Notes: generated from the letters alone by a model not told the origin. A DNA stretch of 9,513 bases from Streptomyces speibonae (GCA_000715605.1 KL568524.1:175992-185504), one strand, 5' to 3'. Positions 1-7,121 are shown, numbered from the stretch's first letter. Program-made: numbers and translations.

Positions 1-126
1 AGGTCCGCATCACCCGCCCCCTTCACCACCCGACCGACCGCGAGTTTCCAGCCGCATACACCCGGTGTCAACGACGGCGCGGGCACGCCGCAGGACGGCG
101 GCGATCAGGGGAGGGGGAAAGCGTGA
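1..126. other. Left-edge non-coding DNA downstream of bldA
   Basis: No convincing gene is seen here. Reading on the minus strand away from bldA, there is a 6-bp GC hairpin (arms 86-91 and 98-103, 6-nt loop). It could stop bldA transcription, but it has no U-tract. A minus-strand -35-like TTGACA (66-71) with a weak GAAACT 17 bp further on (43-48) could be a promoter facing off the left edge. A short 5+1+5 palindrome at 58-68 overlaps that -35 element. All of this is inferred from motifs alone. Confidence 0.35.
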
Positions 127-213
127 TGGTGCCCGGAGCCGGACTTGAACCGGCACGCCCTCTGAGGGGCAGCGAGGTTTAAGCTCGCCGTGTCTGCATT
201 CCACCATCCGGGC
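127..213 (-). tRNA. bldA: tRNA-Leu(UAA), bldA-type
   Basis: This tRNA decodes the rare leucine codon UUA. In Streptomyces the gene is bldA, which controls aerial growth and antibiotic production by limiting translation of TTA-containing genes. The cloverleaf is complete. The 7-bp acceptor stem pairs 207-213 with 131-137. The anticodon stem is 184-188 with 172-176, and its 7-nt loop (177-183) has the plus-strand bases tta at 179-181, giving anticodon UAA. The T stem is 150-154 with 138-142, with loop TTCAAGT. A long variable arm (about 155-171) marks a class II leucine tRNA. The discriminator is A (130), and the 3' CCA is encoded (127-129). I noticed no in-frame TTA leucine codon in the protein genes of this window, as expected for housekeeping genes. 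The leucine UAA identity is firm; the name bldA follows from the apparent genus. Confidence 0.95.
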
Positions 214-241
214 AGGCCGTGGGCTCCGCTTCGCGACTCCG

Positions 242-269
242 AGCCTATCGGTGACCTACACGTCGTCAG
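242..269 (-). promoter_or_regulatory. Candidate bldA promoter
   Basis: On the minus strand, CTGACG (264-269, four of six matches to TTGACA) is followed after 16 bp by TAGGCT (242-247). TAGGCT fits the TANNNT -10 pattern of Streptomyces vegetative (HrdB) promoters. A start near 235 would leave a leader of about 22 nt before the mature tRNA, for RNase P to remove. The placement is inferred from motifs. Confidence 0.5.
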
Positions 270-277
270 CGACGGGA

Positions 278-287
278 TGGCCCGATC
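278..287 (+). promoter_or_regulatory. Candidate AdpA binding site upstream of bldA
   Basis: TGGCCCGATC matches the AdpA consensus TGGCSNGWWY at every position. It is centred near -48 relative to the inferred bldA start, just upstream of the -35 element, where an activator often binds. AdpA is the AraC-family developmental regulator whose own mRNA needs bldA because it contains a TTA codon. A positive AdpA-bldA feedback loop is described in S. griseus. The match is seen directly; binding is inference. Confidence 0.45.
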
Positions 288-446
288 TTGTCTTATTTTA
301 TTGGCGCCTGAGGGGGCATCAGACTCGGGAACTCGCCGTCAGCACGTGCCACCAGCGTCGCGGCTGACGACCCGCCACGCATGCGGAATGACGGAATTTC
401 ACCGTCCGAACAAGGGCACTCCACCCGTTCTCGGCACGCCCCCCGA

Positions 447-482
447 GGTCGTGCCGTCATCCCCAGGTATGACGGCACGACC
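447..482. repeat. Perfect 14-bp inverted repeat, possible operator or hairpin
   Basis: The arms at 447-460 and 469-482 are perfect reverse complements of each other, with an 8-base spacer. No U-tract follows on either strand, so a terminator is less likely than an operator for a dimeric regulator or an mRNA leader hairpin. It lies about 120 bp before the ABC ATPase start. The centre includes TATGAC (468-473), which resembles a -10 element, but no good -35 precedes it. Confidence 0.6.
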
Positions 483-603
483 CGGGATCCATCCCGAGTC
501 GCCCTCCGGAACCGGAGCAGCGGGTGACTACACGGCGGCAAAGGGCCGGAACGATGGAGGCCGTATCCGAGAACACGACCGTCCCGACAGGAGCACCCAT
601 CCC

Positions 604-1374
604 GTGACCACCGCACCTATCGCCGACCGGGCCACCGCCGTGGCCGCGCGCGCCACGGAGCTGTCGAAGATCTACGGCCAGGGCGAGACCCAGGTGGTCG
701 CCCTGGACCGGGTCTCCGTCGGTTTCCACCAGGCCGAGTTCACCGCGATCATGGGGCCGTCCGGCTCCGGCAAGTCCACGCTCATGCACTGCGTGGCCGG
801 GCTCGACACCTTCTCCTCGGGTTCCGTACGCATCGGCGAGACCGAGCTGGGCTCGCTGAAGGACAAGCAGCTGACCAGGTTGCGCCGGGACAAGATCGGC
901 TTCATCTTCCAGGCGTTCAACCTGCTTCCGACACTGTCCGCCCTGGAGAACATCACGCTCCCGATGGACATCGCCGGCCGCAAGCCGGACAAGGAGTGGC
1001 TGGACACCGTGATCCGGATGATCGGGCTGGCGGACCGGCTCGGCCACCGGCCCGCCCAGCTGTCCGGCGGCCAGCAGCAGCGTGTGGCCGTGGCGCGGGC
1101 GCTGGCCTCGCGGCCCGACATCATCTTCGGCGACGAGCCCACCGGAAACCTCGACTCCCGCTCCGGCGCCGAGGTCCTGGGCTTCCTGCGCAACTCCGTG
1201 CGCGAGCTGGGACAGACGGTGGTGATGGTGACCCACGACCCGGTCGCCGCCGCCTACGCGGACCGTGTGGTCTTCCTCGCCGACGGCAGGATCGTGGACG
1301 AGATGCACGGGCCGACGGCCGACTCGGTGCTCGACCGGATGAAGCGGTTCGACGCCAAGGGCCGCACCAGCTGA
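604..1374 (+). CDS. ABC transporter ATP-binding protein, MacB/LolD (FtsE-like) family
   Basis: This 256-aa cytoplasmic ATPase should hydrolyse ATP to drive the FtsX-type permease encoded next. Walker A GPSGSGKST is at residues 51-59, the Q-loop glutamine is Q103, the signature LSGGQ is at 153-157 with QQR after it, and Walker B IIFGDE is at 173-178. The D-loop region (GNLDS) is near 181-185 and the H-loop histidine is H211. All catalytic motifs are intact and the length is normal for the family. GTG 604 was chosen because an AGGAG ribosome binding site (589-593) sits 10 nt upstream. The open frame before it overlaps the tRNA and resembles no domain. The permease follows after 66 bp, so the two probably form an operon. 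The 15-20 residues before the core are variable in the family. The substrate cannot be told; family members export lipids, lipoproteins, peptides or antibiotics, or act mechanically. Confidence 0.93.
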   Translation: MTTAPIADRATAVAARATELSKIYGQGETQVVALDRVSVGFHQAEFTAIMGPSGSGKSTLMHCVAGLDTFSSGSVRIGETELGSLKDKQLTRLRRDKIGFIFQAFNLLPTLSALENITLPMDIAGRKPDKEWLDTVIRMIGLADRLGHRPAQLSGGQQQRVAVARALASRPDIIFGDEPTGNLDSRSGAEVLGFLRNSVRELGQTVVMVTHDPVAAAYADRVVFLADGRIVDEMHGPTADSVLDRMKRFDAKGRTS

Positions 1375-1377
1375 CAC

Positions 1378-1392
1378 CGCGGCCCGGCCGCG
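1378..1392. repeat. GC palindrome between ATPase and permease
   Basis: A perfect palindrome of 7+1+7 bases starts 3 nt after the ATPase stop codon. As RNA it can form only a 5-bp stem with a 5-nt loop, with no U-tract. It may modulate read-through or mRNA stability between the two genes, or be a chance product of high GC. Confidence 0.3.
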
Positions 1393-1440
1393 CCGCCCGC
1401 CTCCCCCCTCCCTCGTACGTCTGGACTCGAGAAGACTCCC

Positions 1441-3969
1441 ATGTTCCGAACTGCCTTGCGCAATGTCCTCGCGCACAAGGCCCGGCTCCTGATGACCGTC
1501 CTCGCCGTGATGCTCGGCGTGGCCTTCGTGTCGGGGACCCTGGTCTTCACCAACAGCCTCTCCCAGGCCCTGCAGAAGCAGTCCGCCAAGGGTTTCGACC
1601 ACGTCGACGTCGCCGTCACCGGCGAGTGGAAGGAGGGCGAGGGCGACGAGGAGGGCGAGTACGAGAAGCTGACCCGCGAACTCGTCGACACCAGTGCCGC
1701 CGTGCCCGGCGCCGCGCAGGCCATCGGCACCGTCAAGGGCTTCACCGCGCTCGCCGACAAGGACGGCAAGCTGATCGGCAACGGCTTCCAGTCCGAGGGC
1801 GGCAACTACTGGGGGACCGACGACCCCCGGTTCCCGCTGGTCAGCGGGCGCGCGCCGAAGGGCGAGGGCGAGATCCTCATCGACTCCGAGACGGCGAAGC
1901 GGACCGGTTACGAGGTCGGCGACACCGTACGGATGTCGGTCGACGGCCCGGTCCTGGAGCCGAAGATCACCGGCATCTTCACCACCGACGACGGCAACGT
2001 CGCTGCGGGCGGCAGCCTCACCCTGTTCGACACGCCGACCGCGCAGAAGCTGCTCGCCGAGCCGGACACGTTCGACGAGATCGCCGTCAAGGCGAAGGAC
2101 GGCGTCAGCGACACCGAGCTGCGCACGCAGCTGGAGGACGCGCTGAGCTCGTACGCGGTGGAGACCGTCACGGGCACGAAGCTCGCCGACGACCAGGCCG
2201 AGGCGATCGCCTCCTCGATGAGCGGCCTGAAGCAGGGCCTGCTGGTGTTCGCCGGCATCGCGCTCTTCGTCGGTACGTTCATCATCGCCAACACCTTCAC
2301 CATGCTGGTCGCCCAGCGCACCAAGGAACTGGCCCTGATGCGCGCGGTCGGCGCCTCCCGGCGGCAGATCACGCGGTCGGTGCTGATCGAGGCGTTCGTG
2401 GTCGGCACGGTCGCCGCCCTCATCGGGCTCGCCACGGGTGTCGGTATCGGCGCCGGACTGCGCTCCCTGATGGGGACGCTGGACGCGCCCATGCCCGAGG
2501 GACCGCTGGTGATCACCGCCGGCACGGTCGGGTCCGCGTTCGCGGTCGGCATTCTCGTGACCATGCTCGCCGCGTGGCTGCCCGGCCGCCGGGCCGCGAA
2601 GATCCCGCCGGTGGCGGCGATGAGCGCGCTGCACGCCCAGCCGACCACCAAGTCGCTGGTGCTGCGCAACACGCTGGGCTCGCTGGTCTCGGCCGCCGGT
2701 GTCGCGGTGGTCCTCGTGGCCACGACGATGGACGGCACCGACGGACAGGCCCCGATGGGGCTCGGCGCCGTCCTGCTGATCATCGGTGTCTTCATCCTGA
2801 CCCCGCTGCTGTCCCGGCCGCTGATCGCCGCCGCTGCCCCGGTGCTGCGCGTCTTCGGTGTCTCCGGGAAGCTGGCCCGGCAGAACTCGGTGCGCAACCC
2901 GCGTCGTACCGCCGCCACCGCGTCCGCGCTGATGATCGGGCTCACCCTGATCACCGGTATGACGGTGATGGCCAGCAGCCTGCAGACGTCCATCGACAAG
3001 ATGGCGGCCTCCGCGATCGAGGCGGACTACATGGTGTCCATGGCCAACGGGCACAACCTGTCGCCCGACGTCGAGAAGGAGCTGAGGCAGTCCGACGACG
3101 TGACCGCCGTCAGCCCGCTGCGCAACACCTACGTCCGGATCGACGGCCAGCACGAGAACATCACCGGCGTCAACGGCGCCGCGATCGCGAAGCTGACCGA
3201 GTTCCCGGTCGTCGCGGGCGCCTTCGAGGTCGGCGGCGACCGGGTCGTCGTGGACGAGGACGACGCGAAGTCGTACGGTCTGAAGGTGGGTTCGGAGTTC
3301 ACCCTGACCTTCGGGGACGACGAACAGCAGAAGGTCACGGTCGCCGGTGTCTACGAGGCCAACGAGATGATGCGCGGCATCATGGTCGACACCTCCGTCG
3401 TCGACCCGCACCTGTCGGAGCCGGCCGACATGATGGTCATGGTGAAGACCGCCGACGGTGCGTCGGACGCGGCGAAGGACACGCTGGAGAAGGCCCTCGG
3501 CGACAACCCGGCCATCAAGGTCCAGGACAAGCAGGACCTCTCCAACGAGATCGCGCGGATGTTCACGTTGATCCTGAACATGGTCTACGGACTGCTGGCG
3601 ATGGCGGTGATCGTGGCGGTCCTCGGCGTCATCAACACCCTGGCGATGTCGGTGTTCGAGCGCTCCCAGGAGATCGGCATGCTGCGCGCGATCGGCCTGG
3701 ACCGCAAGGGCATCAAGCGGATGGTCCGGCTGGAGTCCCTGGTGATCTCGCTGTTCGGCGCGGTGCTCGGCCTGGGCCTGGGCGTGTTCTTCGGCTGGGC
3801 GGCCGGTGAGCTGGTCGGATCGAGCATGGAGACGTACGAACTCGTCCTGCCGTGGGCCCGGATGGGGGTCTTCCTGGCGCTGGCGGCCGTCGTGGGTGTG
3901 CTGGCGGCACTGTGGCCGGCCCGGCGGGCGGCCCGGATGAACATGCTCCAGGCGATCAAGGCGGAGTAG
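1441..3969 (+). CDS. ABC transporter permease with two MacB/FtsX modules
   Basis: This 842-aa membrane protein is the partner of the ATPase just upstream. It looks like a duplicated MacB-type unit. The first membrane helix is at about 16-37, followed by an extracellular MacB periplasmic-core-like domain (about 40-250) with an acidic stretch at 63-79. An FtsX domain follows with helices near 266-288, 316-340 and 357-380. Two connecting helices lie near 409-428 and 438-458. The second half repeats the plan: helix 493-513, extracellular domain (about 515-700), then an FtsX domain with helices near 710-735, 764-788 and 805-826. Both FtsX halves carry the same loop type (RAVGASRRQI at 301-310, RAIGLDRKGI at 749-758), which supports duplication. 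ATG 1441 fits the positively charged, helix-forming N-terminus; upstream there is only a weak purine-rich site (GAGAAGA, 1429-1435). No membrane-fusion protein or two-component system is next to it. The substrate is unknown. Confidence 0.92.
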   Translation: MFRTALRNVLAHKARLLMTVLAVMLGVAFVSGTLVFTNSLSQALQKQSAKGFDHVDVAVTGEWKEGEGDEEGEYEKLTRELVDTSAAVPGAAQAIGTVKGFTALADKDGKLIGNGFQSEGGNYWGTDDPRFPLVSGRAPKGEGEILIDSETAKRTGYEVGDTVRMSVDGPVLEPKITGIFTTDDGNVAAGGSLTLFDTPTAQKLLAEPDTFDEIAVKAKDGVSDTELRTQLEDALSSYAVETVTGTKLADDQAEAIASSMSGLKQGLLVFAGIALFVGTFIIANTFTMLVAQRTKELALMRAVGASRRQITRSVLIEAFVVGTVAALIGLATGVGIGAGLRSLMGTLDAPMPEGPLVITAGTVGSAFAVGILVTMLAAWLPGRRAAKIPPVAAMSALHAQPTTKSLVLRNTLGSLVSAAGVAVVLVATTMDGTDGQAPMGLGAVLLIIGVFILTPLLSRPLIAAAAPVLRVFGVSGKLARQNSVRNPRRTAATASALMIGLTLITGMTVMASSLQTSIDKMAASAIEADYMVSMANGHNLSPDVEKELRQSDDVTAVSPLRNTYVRIDGQHENITGVNGAAIAKLTEFPVVAGAFEVGGDRVVVDEDDAKSYGLKVGSEFTLTFGDDEQQKVTVAGVYEANEMMRGIMVDTSVVDPHLSEPADMMVMVKTADGASDAAKDTLEKALGDNPAIKVQDKQDLSNEIARMFTLILNMVYGLLAMAVIVAVLGVINTLAMSVFERSQEIGMLRAIGLDRKGIKRMVRLESLVISLFGAVLGLGLGVFFGWAAGELVGSSMETYELVLPWARMGVFLALAAVVGVLAALWPARRAARMNMLQAIKAE

Positions 3970-3977
3970 CCGACGGC

Positions 3978-4000
3978 TGCGGATGCGGATGCGGATGCGG
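3978..4000. repeat. TGCGGA hexanucleotide tandem repeat (about 3.8 units)
   Basis: Three full TGCGGA units and a fourth missing only its last base lie 9 nt after the permease stop and just before the terminator hairpin. The repeat lies outside any gene, so length changes would not alter a protein. Confidence 0.7.
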
Positions 4001-4006
4001 TGATGG

Positions 4007-4040
4007 CGCGGGCCCCGTTCCTGGTGGAACGGGGCCCGCG
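4007..4040. terminator. Bidirectional terminator hairpin between permease and cfa
   Basis: The 14-bp perfect arms (4007-4020 and 4027-4040) enclose a 6-nt loop. It lies between the convergent stops at 3969 (plus) and 4057 (minus). No clear U-tract follows on either strand, which is common for Streptomyces terminators. Position and stem strength make termination for both genes likely. Confidence 0.75.
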
Positions 4041-4056
4041 GTCGCGTGGGGGCGCG

Positions 4057-5355
4057 TCAGTTCCAGGTGCGGGCGCGCAGGGGGAGCCCGGCGGCGCCCG
4101 ACTCGGGGGTACGGACGGCGAGGACCTGGTTGACGCCGATGCGGTTGCGTTCGAAGGCGAGGGCGGACGCGGCCATGTACAGCTGCCAGACGCGGGCGCG
4201 TCCCGGACTGGTGAGGGCCACCGCGCGGGCCCAGTCGGCCTCCAGGTTCGCCACCCAGCGGCGCAGGGTGAGCGCGTAGTGCTCGCGGAGCGACTCGACG
4301 TCGCGCACCTCGAATCCGGAGCGCTCCAGCAGGGACACCGTGGTGCCGAGCGGGGAGAGTTCGCCGTCGGGGAAGACGTAGGCGTCGATGAAGTCGTCCA
4401 CATGGTACGCCGACTCGTCGCGCTGCGGACGGCGTGCGATCTGGTGGTTCAGCAGCCGTCCGCCCGGCCGCAGGAGGCGGTGCAGGACGGTGGCGTACTC
4501 CAGGTAGCGCTCCGATCCGACGTGCTCGGCCATGCCGATGGACGCGATGGCGTCGTAGGGCCCGTCGGCGACGTCCCGGTAGTCCTGTACGCGGATCTCG
4601 ACGCGGTCGGTCAGGCCCTCGTCGGCGATGCGCTTACGGGCGTACGCCGCCTGCTCCTGGGACAGGGTGATGCCGACGACGTTCACGCCGTGCTCACGGG
4701 CGGCGTGGATGGCCATGGAGCCCCAGCCGCAGCCGACGTCGAGCAGGCGCTGCCCGGGCTCGAGGGCGAGCTTGCGGCAGACCAGTTCCAACTTGTCGTG
4801 CTGGGCCTGTTCGAGGGTGCCCTGCGGGGGCGGGGCGGACCAGTAGGCGCAGGAGTACACCATCGACGGGCCGAGGACGATCTCGTAGAAGTCGTTGCCG
4901 ACGTCGTAGTGGTGGCTGATGGCGCGTCTGTCGGTGTGCTTGGTGTGCAGCCCGCGGCGGGGGCGGCGGGCCTCCTCCGGGGGCGGGGCGGGCGGCAGCG
5001 GATGGCCCGCGAGGGCGATCAGCCTGCGGACGGCGGAGCGGAAGGAGGGGTCGCGCAGCGCCTGGGTGAGGGGGCGGGCGTCCTCGTCGCGCTCCCAGAT
5101 GAGTCCCGCGAGGTGGTCCAGGGCGGTGTAGAGGTCGCCCTCGATGGTGAGGTCGCCGGCCACCCAGGCGCGGGCGAGGCCGAGTTCGCCCGGCTTCCAC
5201 AGGAGGTGGCGCAGGGCGCGCCGGTTGCGTACGACCAGGGTCGGGGCGTCGGGGGGACCGGCTTGGGAGCCGTCCCAGGTGCGGATGCGGACGGGGAGCG
5301 GCGCGCCGATCAGTTGCTCGAGGATGCCCTTCAGCCGTAGGGCGGCGTCTGCCAT
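4057..5355 (-). CDS. cfa: Cyclopropane-fatty-acyl-phospholipid synthase family methyltransferase
   Basis: This 432-aa SAM-dependent enzyme is expected to add a methylene or methyl group from SAM to unsaturated acyl chains of membrane phospholipids. An N-terminal domain (about 1-130) precedes the Rossmann methyltransferase domain. The CFAS-type HYDVGNDFY is at 149-157 and YSCAYW at 167-172. SAM motif I LDVGCGWGS is at 205-213. Residues C169, E277, H304 and Y360 align by motif with the E. coli Cfa bicarbonate/active-site set (C139, E239, H266, Y317), so the enzyme looks intact. ATG 5355 follows a strong GGAGG (5364-5368) at 8-nt spacing, which settles the start although the frame is open further upstream. 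It could instead be a UfaA1-like or 10-methyl (TmsB/BfaB-type) methyltransferase. However, the FAD reductase usually paired with the latter is not adjacent. It is downstream of ndh but separated by a terminator, so it is probably transcribed alone. Confidence 0.9.
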   Translation of the reverse strand: MADAALRLKGILEQLIGAPLPVRIRTWDGSQAGPPDAPTLVVRNRRALRHLLWKPGELGLARAWVAGDLTIEGDLYTALDHLAGLIWERDEDARPLTQALRDPSFRSAVRRLIALAGHPLPPAPPPEEARRPRRGLHTKHTDRRAISHHYDVGNDFYEIVLGPSMVYSCAYWSAPPPQGTLEQAQHDKLELVCRKLALEPGQRLLDVGCGWGSMAIHAAREHGVNVVGITLSQEQAAYARKRIADEGLTDRVEIRVQDYRDVADGPYDAIASIGMAEHVGSERYLEYATVLHRLLRPGGRLLNHQIARRPQRDESAYHVDDFIDAYVFPDGELSPLGTTVSLLERSGFEVRDVESLREHYALTLRRWVANLEADWARAVALTSPGRARVWQLYMAASALAFERNRIGVNQVLAVRTPESGAAGLPLRARTWN

Positions 5356-5543
5356 GGTGTACACCTCCGTGACGGGGAATCCCGGAATGTCCTTCACCAC
5401 GTAAACACCCGGGGCGGCCGTTGGCAGTCCCCGGCGCGCATCACATCTGGGCAAAACGAGGAAACGGCACCTGTATGGGCTGCGCGGGCGGGCGGGCTGT
5501 CGCACGGGCCGGTGTGTGGGGCGGGGGCCCCTCCGCATTCCCC

Positions 5544-5576
5544 GGCCAGGGGGCTCCGCTCCCTGGACCCCCGGCC
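5544..5576. repeat. Bulged GC hairpin, Streptomyces intergenic type
   Basis: The arms 5544-5553 and 5568-5576 pair over 9 bp with one bulged A (5548). The loop contains CTCCGCTCCCTGG, and CCAGGG/CCCTGG (5546-5551 and 5561-5566) offers an alternative stem. Elements with GGGGCTCCG-like cores are frequent in Streptomyces intergenic DNA. It may be a backup terminator or a dispersed repeat copy. Confidence 0.4.
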
Positions 5577-5663
5577 TTTGCCCACCCGCCACCCGGGTCG
5601 GGGGCTGACAGGGCACCCGCAGGGGGAGCGGGGTGGGCGGTCGTGGCAAAGGGGCGGTGGTGG

Positions 5664-5715
5664 GAAAAAGGGGGAAGGGGCCGCCCGCACCACGGATGGC
5701 GGGCGGCCCCTTTCC
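5664..5715 (-). terminator. Intrinsic terminator of ndh
   Basis: The arms 5675-5688 and 5699-5712 pair perfectly over 14 bp. The stem continues through one G-U pair and two more pairs to 5672/5715, around a 10-nt loop. On the minus strand the stem is followed by a U-tract (plus-strand aaaaa at 5664-5668). It starts 15 nt after the ndh stop codon, a textbook position, and should prevent read-through into cfa. Confidence 0.85.
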
Positions 5716-5729
5716 GGGGTGACCAGGGG

Positions 5730-7121
5730 TCAGGAGGCCTTGGCCTCGGTCTTCTTCGGCTCCTGCTTGGCCGCCGCGGGCGCCGGCGCCGGCTTGGCCG
5801 CCTCGTAGAACTCCTCGCGCGGGGACTCGATCGCGCCCAGGGACACGACCTCACGCTTGAGGAACATGCCGAGCGTCCAGTCGGCGAAGACGCGGATCTT
5901 GCGGTTGAACGTCGGCATCGCCATGCCGTGGTACGCGCGGTGCATGTACCAGGCGAGACGGCCCTTGAGCTTGATCTTCATCTTGCCGACGACGATCATC
6001 GCGACGCCCTTGTGCAGGCCGAGGCCCGCCACCGCGCCCTTGTTGGCGTGGCTGTACTCCTTCTGCGGGAAGCCCCGCATGCCGGAGATCACGTTGTCGC
6101 CGAGGACCTTGGCCTGGCGCAGCGCGTGCTGGGCGTTCGGCGGGCACCAGGCGTTCTCGTTGCCGGCCTTGCGGCCCACGAGGTCCGGGACCTGGGCGTT
6201 GTCGCCCGCGGCCCAGATGTAGTCCGTGCCCTTGACCTGGAGCGTCGGCTCGGTGTCGACGTGGCCGCGCGGACCCAGCGGCAGGCCGAAGCGGGCCAGC
6301 GCCGGGTTGGGCTTGACGCCCGCCGTCCACACGATGGTGTTGGAGTCGACCTCGAGGCCGTTCTTCAGCACCACGTGGCCGTCGACGCAGGAGTCCATCG
6401 AGGTGGACAGGTAGACCTCGACGCCGCGGCTCTCGAGGTGCTCCTTGCCGTACGTGCCGAGCTTGGGACCGACCTCGGGGAGGATCTTGTCGGCGGCGTC
6501 GACGAGGACGAAGCGCATGTCCTCGCGGGAGACGTTGGTGTAGTACTTGGCCGCGTCCCGGGCCATGTCCTCGACCTCGCCGATGGTCTCCGCGCCGGCG
6601 AAGCCACCGCCCACGAAGACGAAGGTGAGCGCCTTGCGCCGGATTTCCTCGTCCGTGGTGGAGTCGGCCTTGTCGAGCTGCTCGAGGACGTGGTTGCGCA
6701 GGCCGATGGCCTCCTCGATGCCCTTCATGCCGATGCCCTGCTCGGCCAGGCCCGGGATCGGGAAGGTGCGGGAGACGGCGCCCATCGCGATGATCAGGTA
6801 GTCGAAGGGCAGCTCGTACGCCTCGCCGACCAGCGGGGCGACCGTGGCGACCTTGCGGTCCTGGTCGATGGTGGTGACCCGGCCGGTGAGGACCTCCGCC
6901 TTGGGGAGCACGCGTCGCAGCGGGACGACGACGTGCCGCGGGGAGATGCTGCCGGCGGCGGCTTCGGGGAGGAAGGGCTGGTAGGTCATGTACGACCGCG
7001 GGTCGACGACGGTGACGGTCGCCTCGCCGTAACGCATCTTCTTCTGGATGCGCCGAGCTGCGTACAGGCCTACGTACCCACCGCCTACTACGAGGATCCT
7101 GGGACGCTCCGTGGTGCTCAT
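5730..7121 (-). CDS. ndh: Type II NADH dehydrogenase (NDH-2)
   Basis: This single-subunit flavoenzyme passes electrons from NADH to menaquinone at the inner face of the membrane without pumping protons. It has 463 aa. The FAD-binding VVGGGYVGLYAA is at 11-22 and the NADH-binding VFVGGGFAGAET at 168-179. WTAGVKPNP is at 265-273, and the second FAD motif YIWAAGDNAQVPD is at 301-313. The quinone-site-like PPNAQHALRQ is at 327-336. The C-terminal part (about 385-440) carries amphipathic, membrane-contacting sequence. The last 20 or so residues are a low-complexity Pro/Ala/Lys tail, probably disordered. ATG 7121 gives the usual short N-terminus before the first FAD motif, but its ribosome binding site is weak (GGTGG about 12 nt upstream). 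The codon overlaps the TGA of a short upstream open frame, so translational coupling is possible. A Rex-like operator lies about 320 bp upstream. Confidence 0.94.
   Translation of the reverse strand: MSTTERPRILVVGGGYVGLYAARRIQKKMRYGEATVTVVDPRSYMTYQPFLPEAAAGSISPRHVVVPLRRVLPKAEVLTGRVTTIDQDRKVATVAPLVGEAYELPFDYLIIAMGAVSRTFPIPGLAEQGIGMKGIEEAIGLRNHVLEQLDKADSTTDEEIRRKALTFVFVGGGFAGAETIGEVEDMARDAAKYYTNVSREDMRFVLVDAADKILPEVGPKLGTYGKEHLESRGVEVYLSTSMDSCVDGHVVLKNGLEVDSNTIVWTAGVKPNPALARFGLPLGPRGHVDTEPTLQVKGTDYIWAAGDNAQVPDLVGRKAGNENAWCPPNAQHALRQAKVLGDNVISGMRGFPQKEYSHANKGAVAGLGLHKGVAMIVVGKMKIKLKGRLAWYMHRAYHGMAMPTFNRKIRVFADWTLGMFLKREVVSLGAIESPREEFYEAAKPAPAPAAAKQEPKKTEAKAS

Larger units (their letters stand above)
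214..603. other. Gene-free regulatory region between bldA and the ABC operon
   Basis: About 390 bp separates the divergent bldA and ABC ATPase genes. An open frame runs through it in phase with the ATPase, but it overlaps the tRNA and has no family similarity before the GTG at 604. The region holds the bldA promoter, the AdpA-like site, a short A/T-rich patch (about 290-302), an interrupted 7-bp inverted repeat (337-343 with 363-369), a small 5-bp hairpin (390-394 with 402-406) and the 14-bp inverted repeat at 447-482. I found no convincing -35/-10 pair for the ABC operon. Confidence 0.6.
5356..5729. other. Intergenic region upstream of cfa, downstream of ndh
   Basis: This stretch of about 370 bp has no supported gene. 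It contains the cfa ribosome binding site, a small GGGAATCCC palindrome near 5378, a bulged GC hairpin (5544-5576) and the ndh terminator (5664-5715). A cfa promoter should lie here on the minus strand, but I could not find a convincing -35/-10 pair. The 5500-5660 part is low-complexity G/C sequence of the kind common between Streptomyces genes. Confidence 0.5.

Noticed and set aside
190..603. N-terminal extension of the ABC ATPase by 138 codons
   Set aside because: It starts inside the tRNA gene, resembles no ABC domain, and the GTG at 604 has a good ribosome binding site.
457..3411. Very long minus-strand open frame opposite the ABC operon
   Set aside because: It is a GC-bias shadow of the ATPase and permease; its sequence is low-complexity and has no recognisable domain.
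996..3809. Long plus-strand frame in another phase
   Set aside because: It overlaps both real transporter genes and is an Arg/Gly/Ala-rich translation of the wrong phase.
5356..5649. Extended N-terminus of Cfa
   Set aside because: The frame is open, but a strong GGAGG at ideal spacing marks ATG 5355, and the extension is low-complexity.
5575..5652. 8-bp inverted repeat CCTTTGCC/GGCAAAGG
   Set aside because: The arms are 62 nt apart with poor continuation; it is likely chance in low-complexity intergenic DNA.
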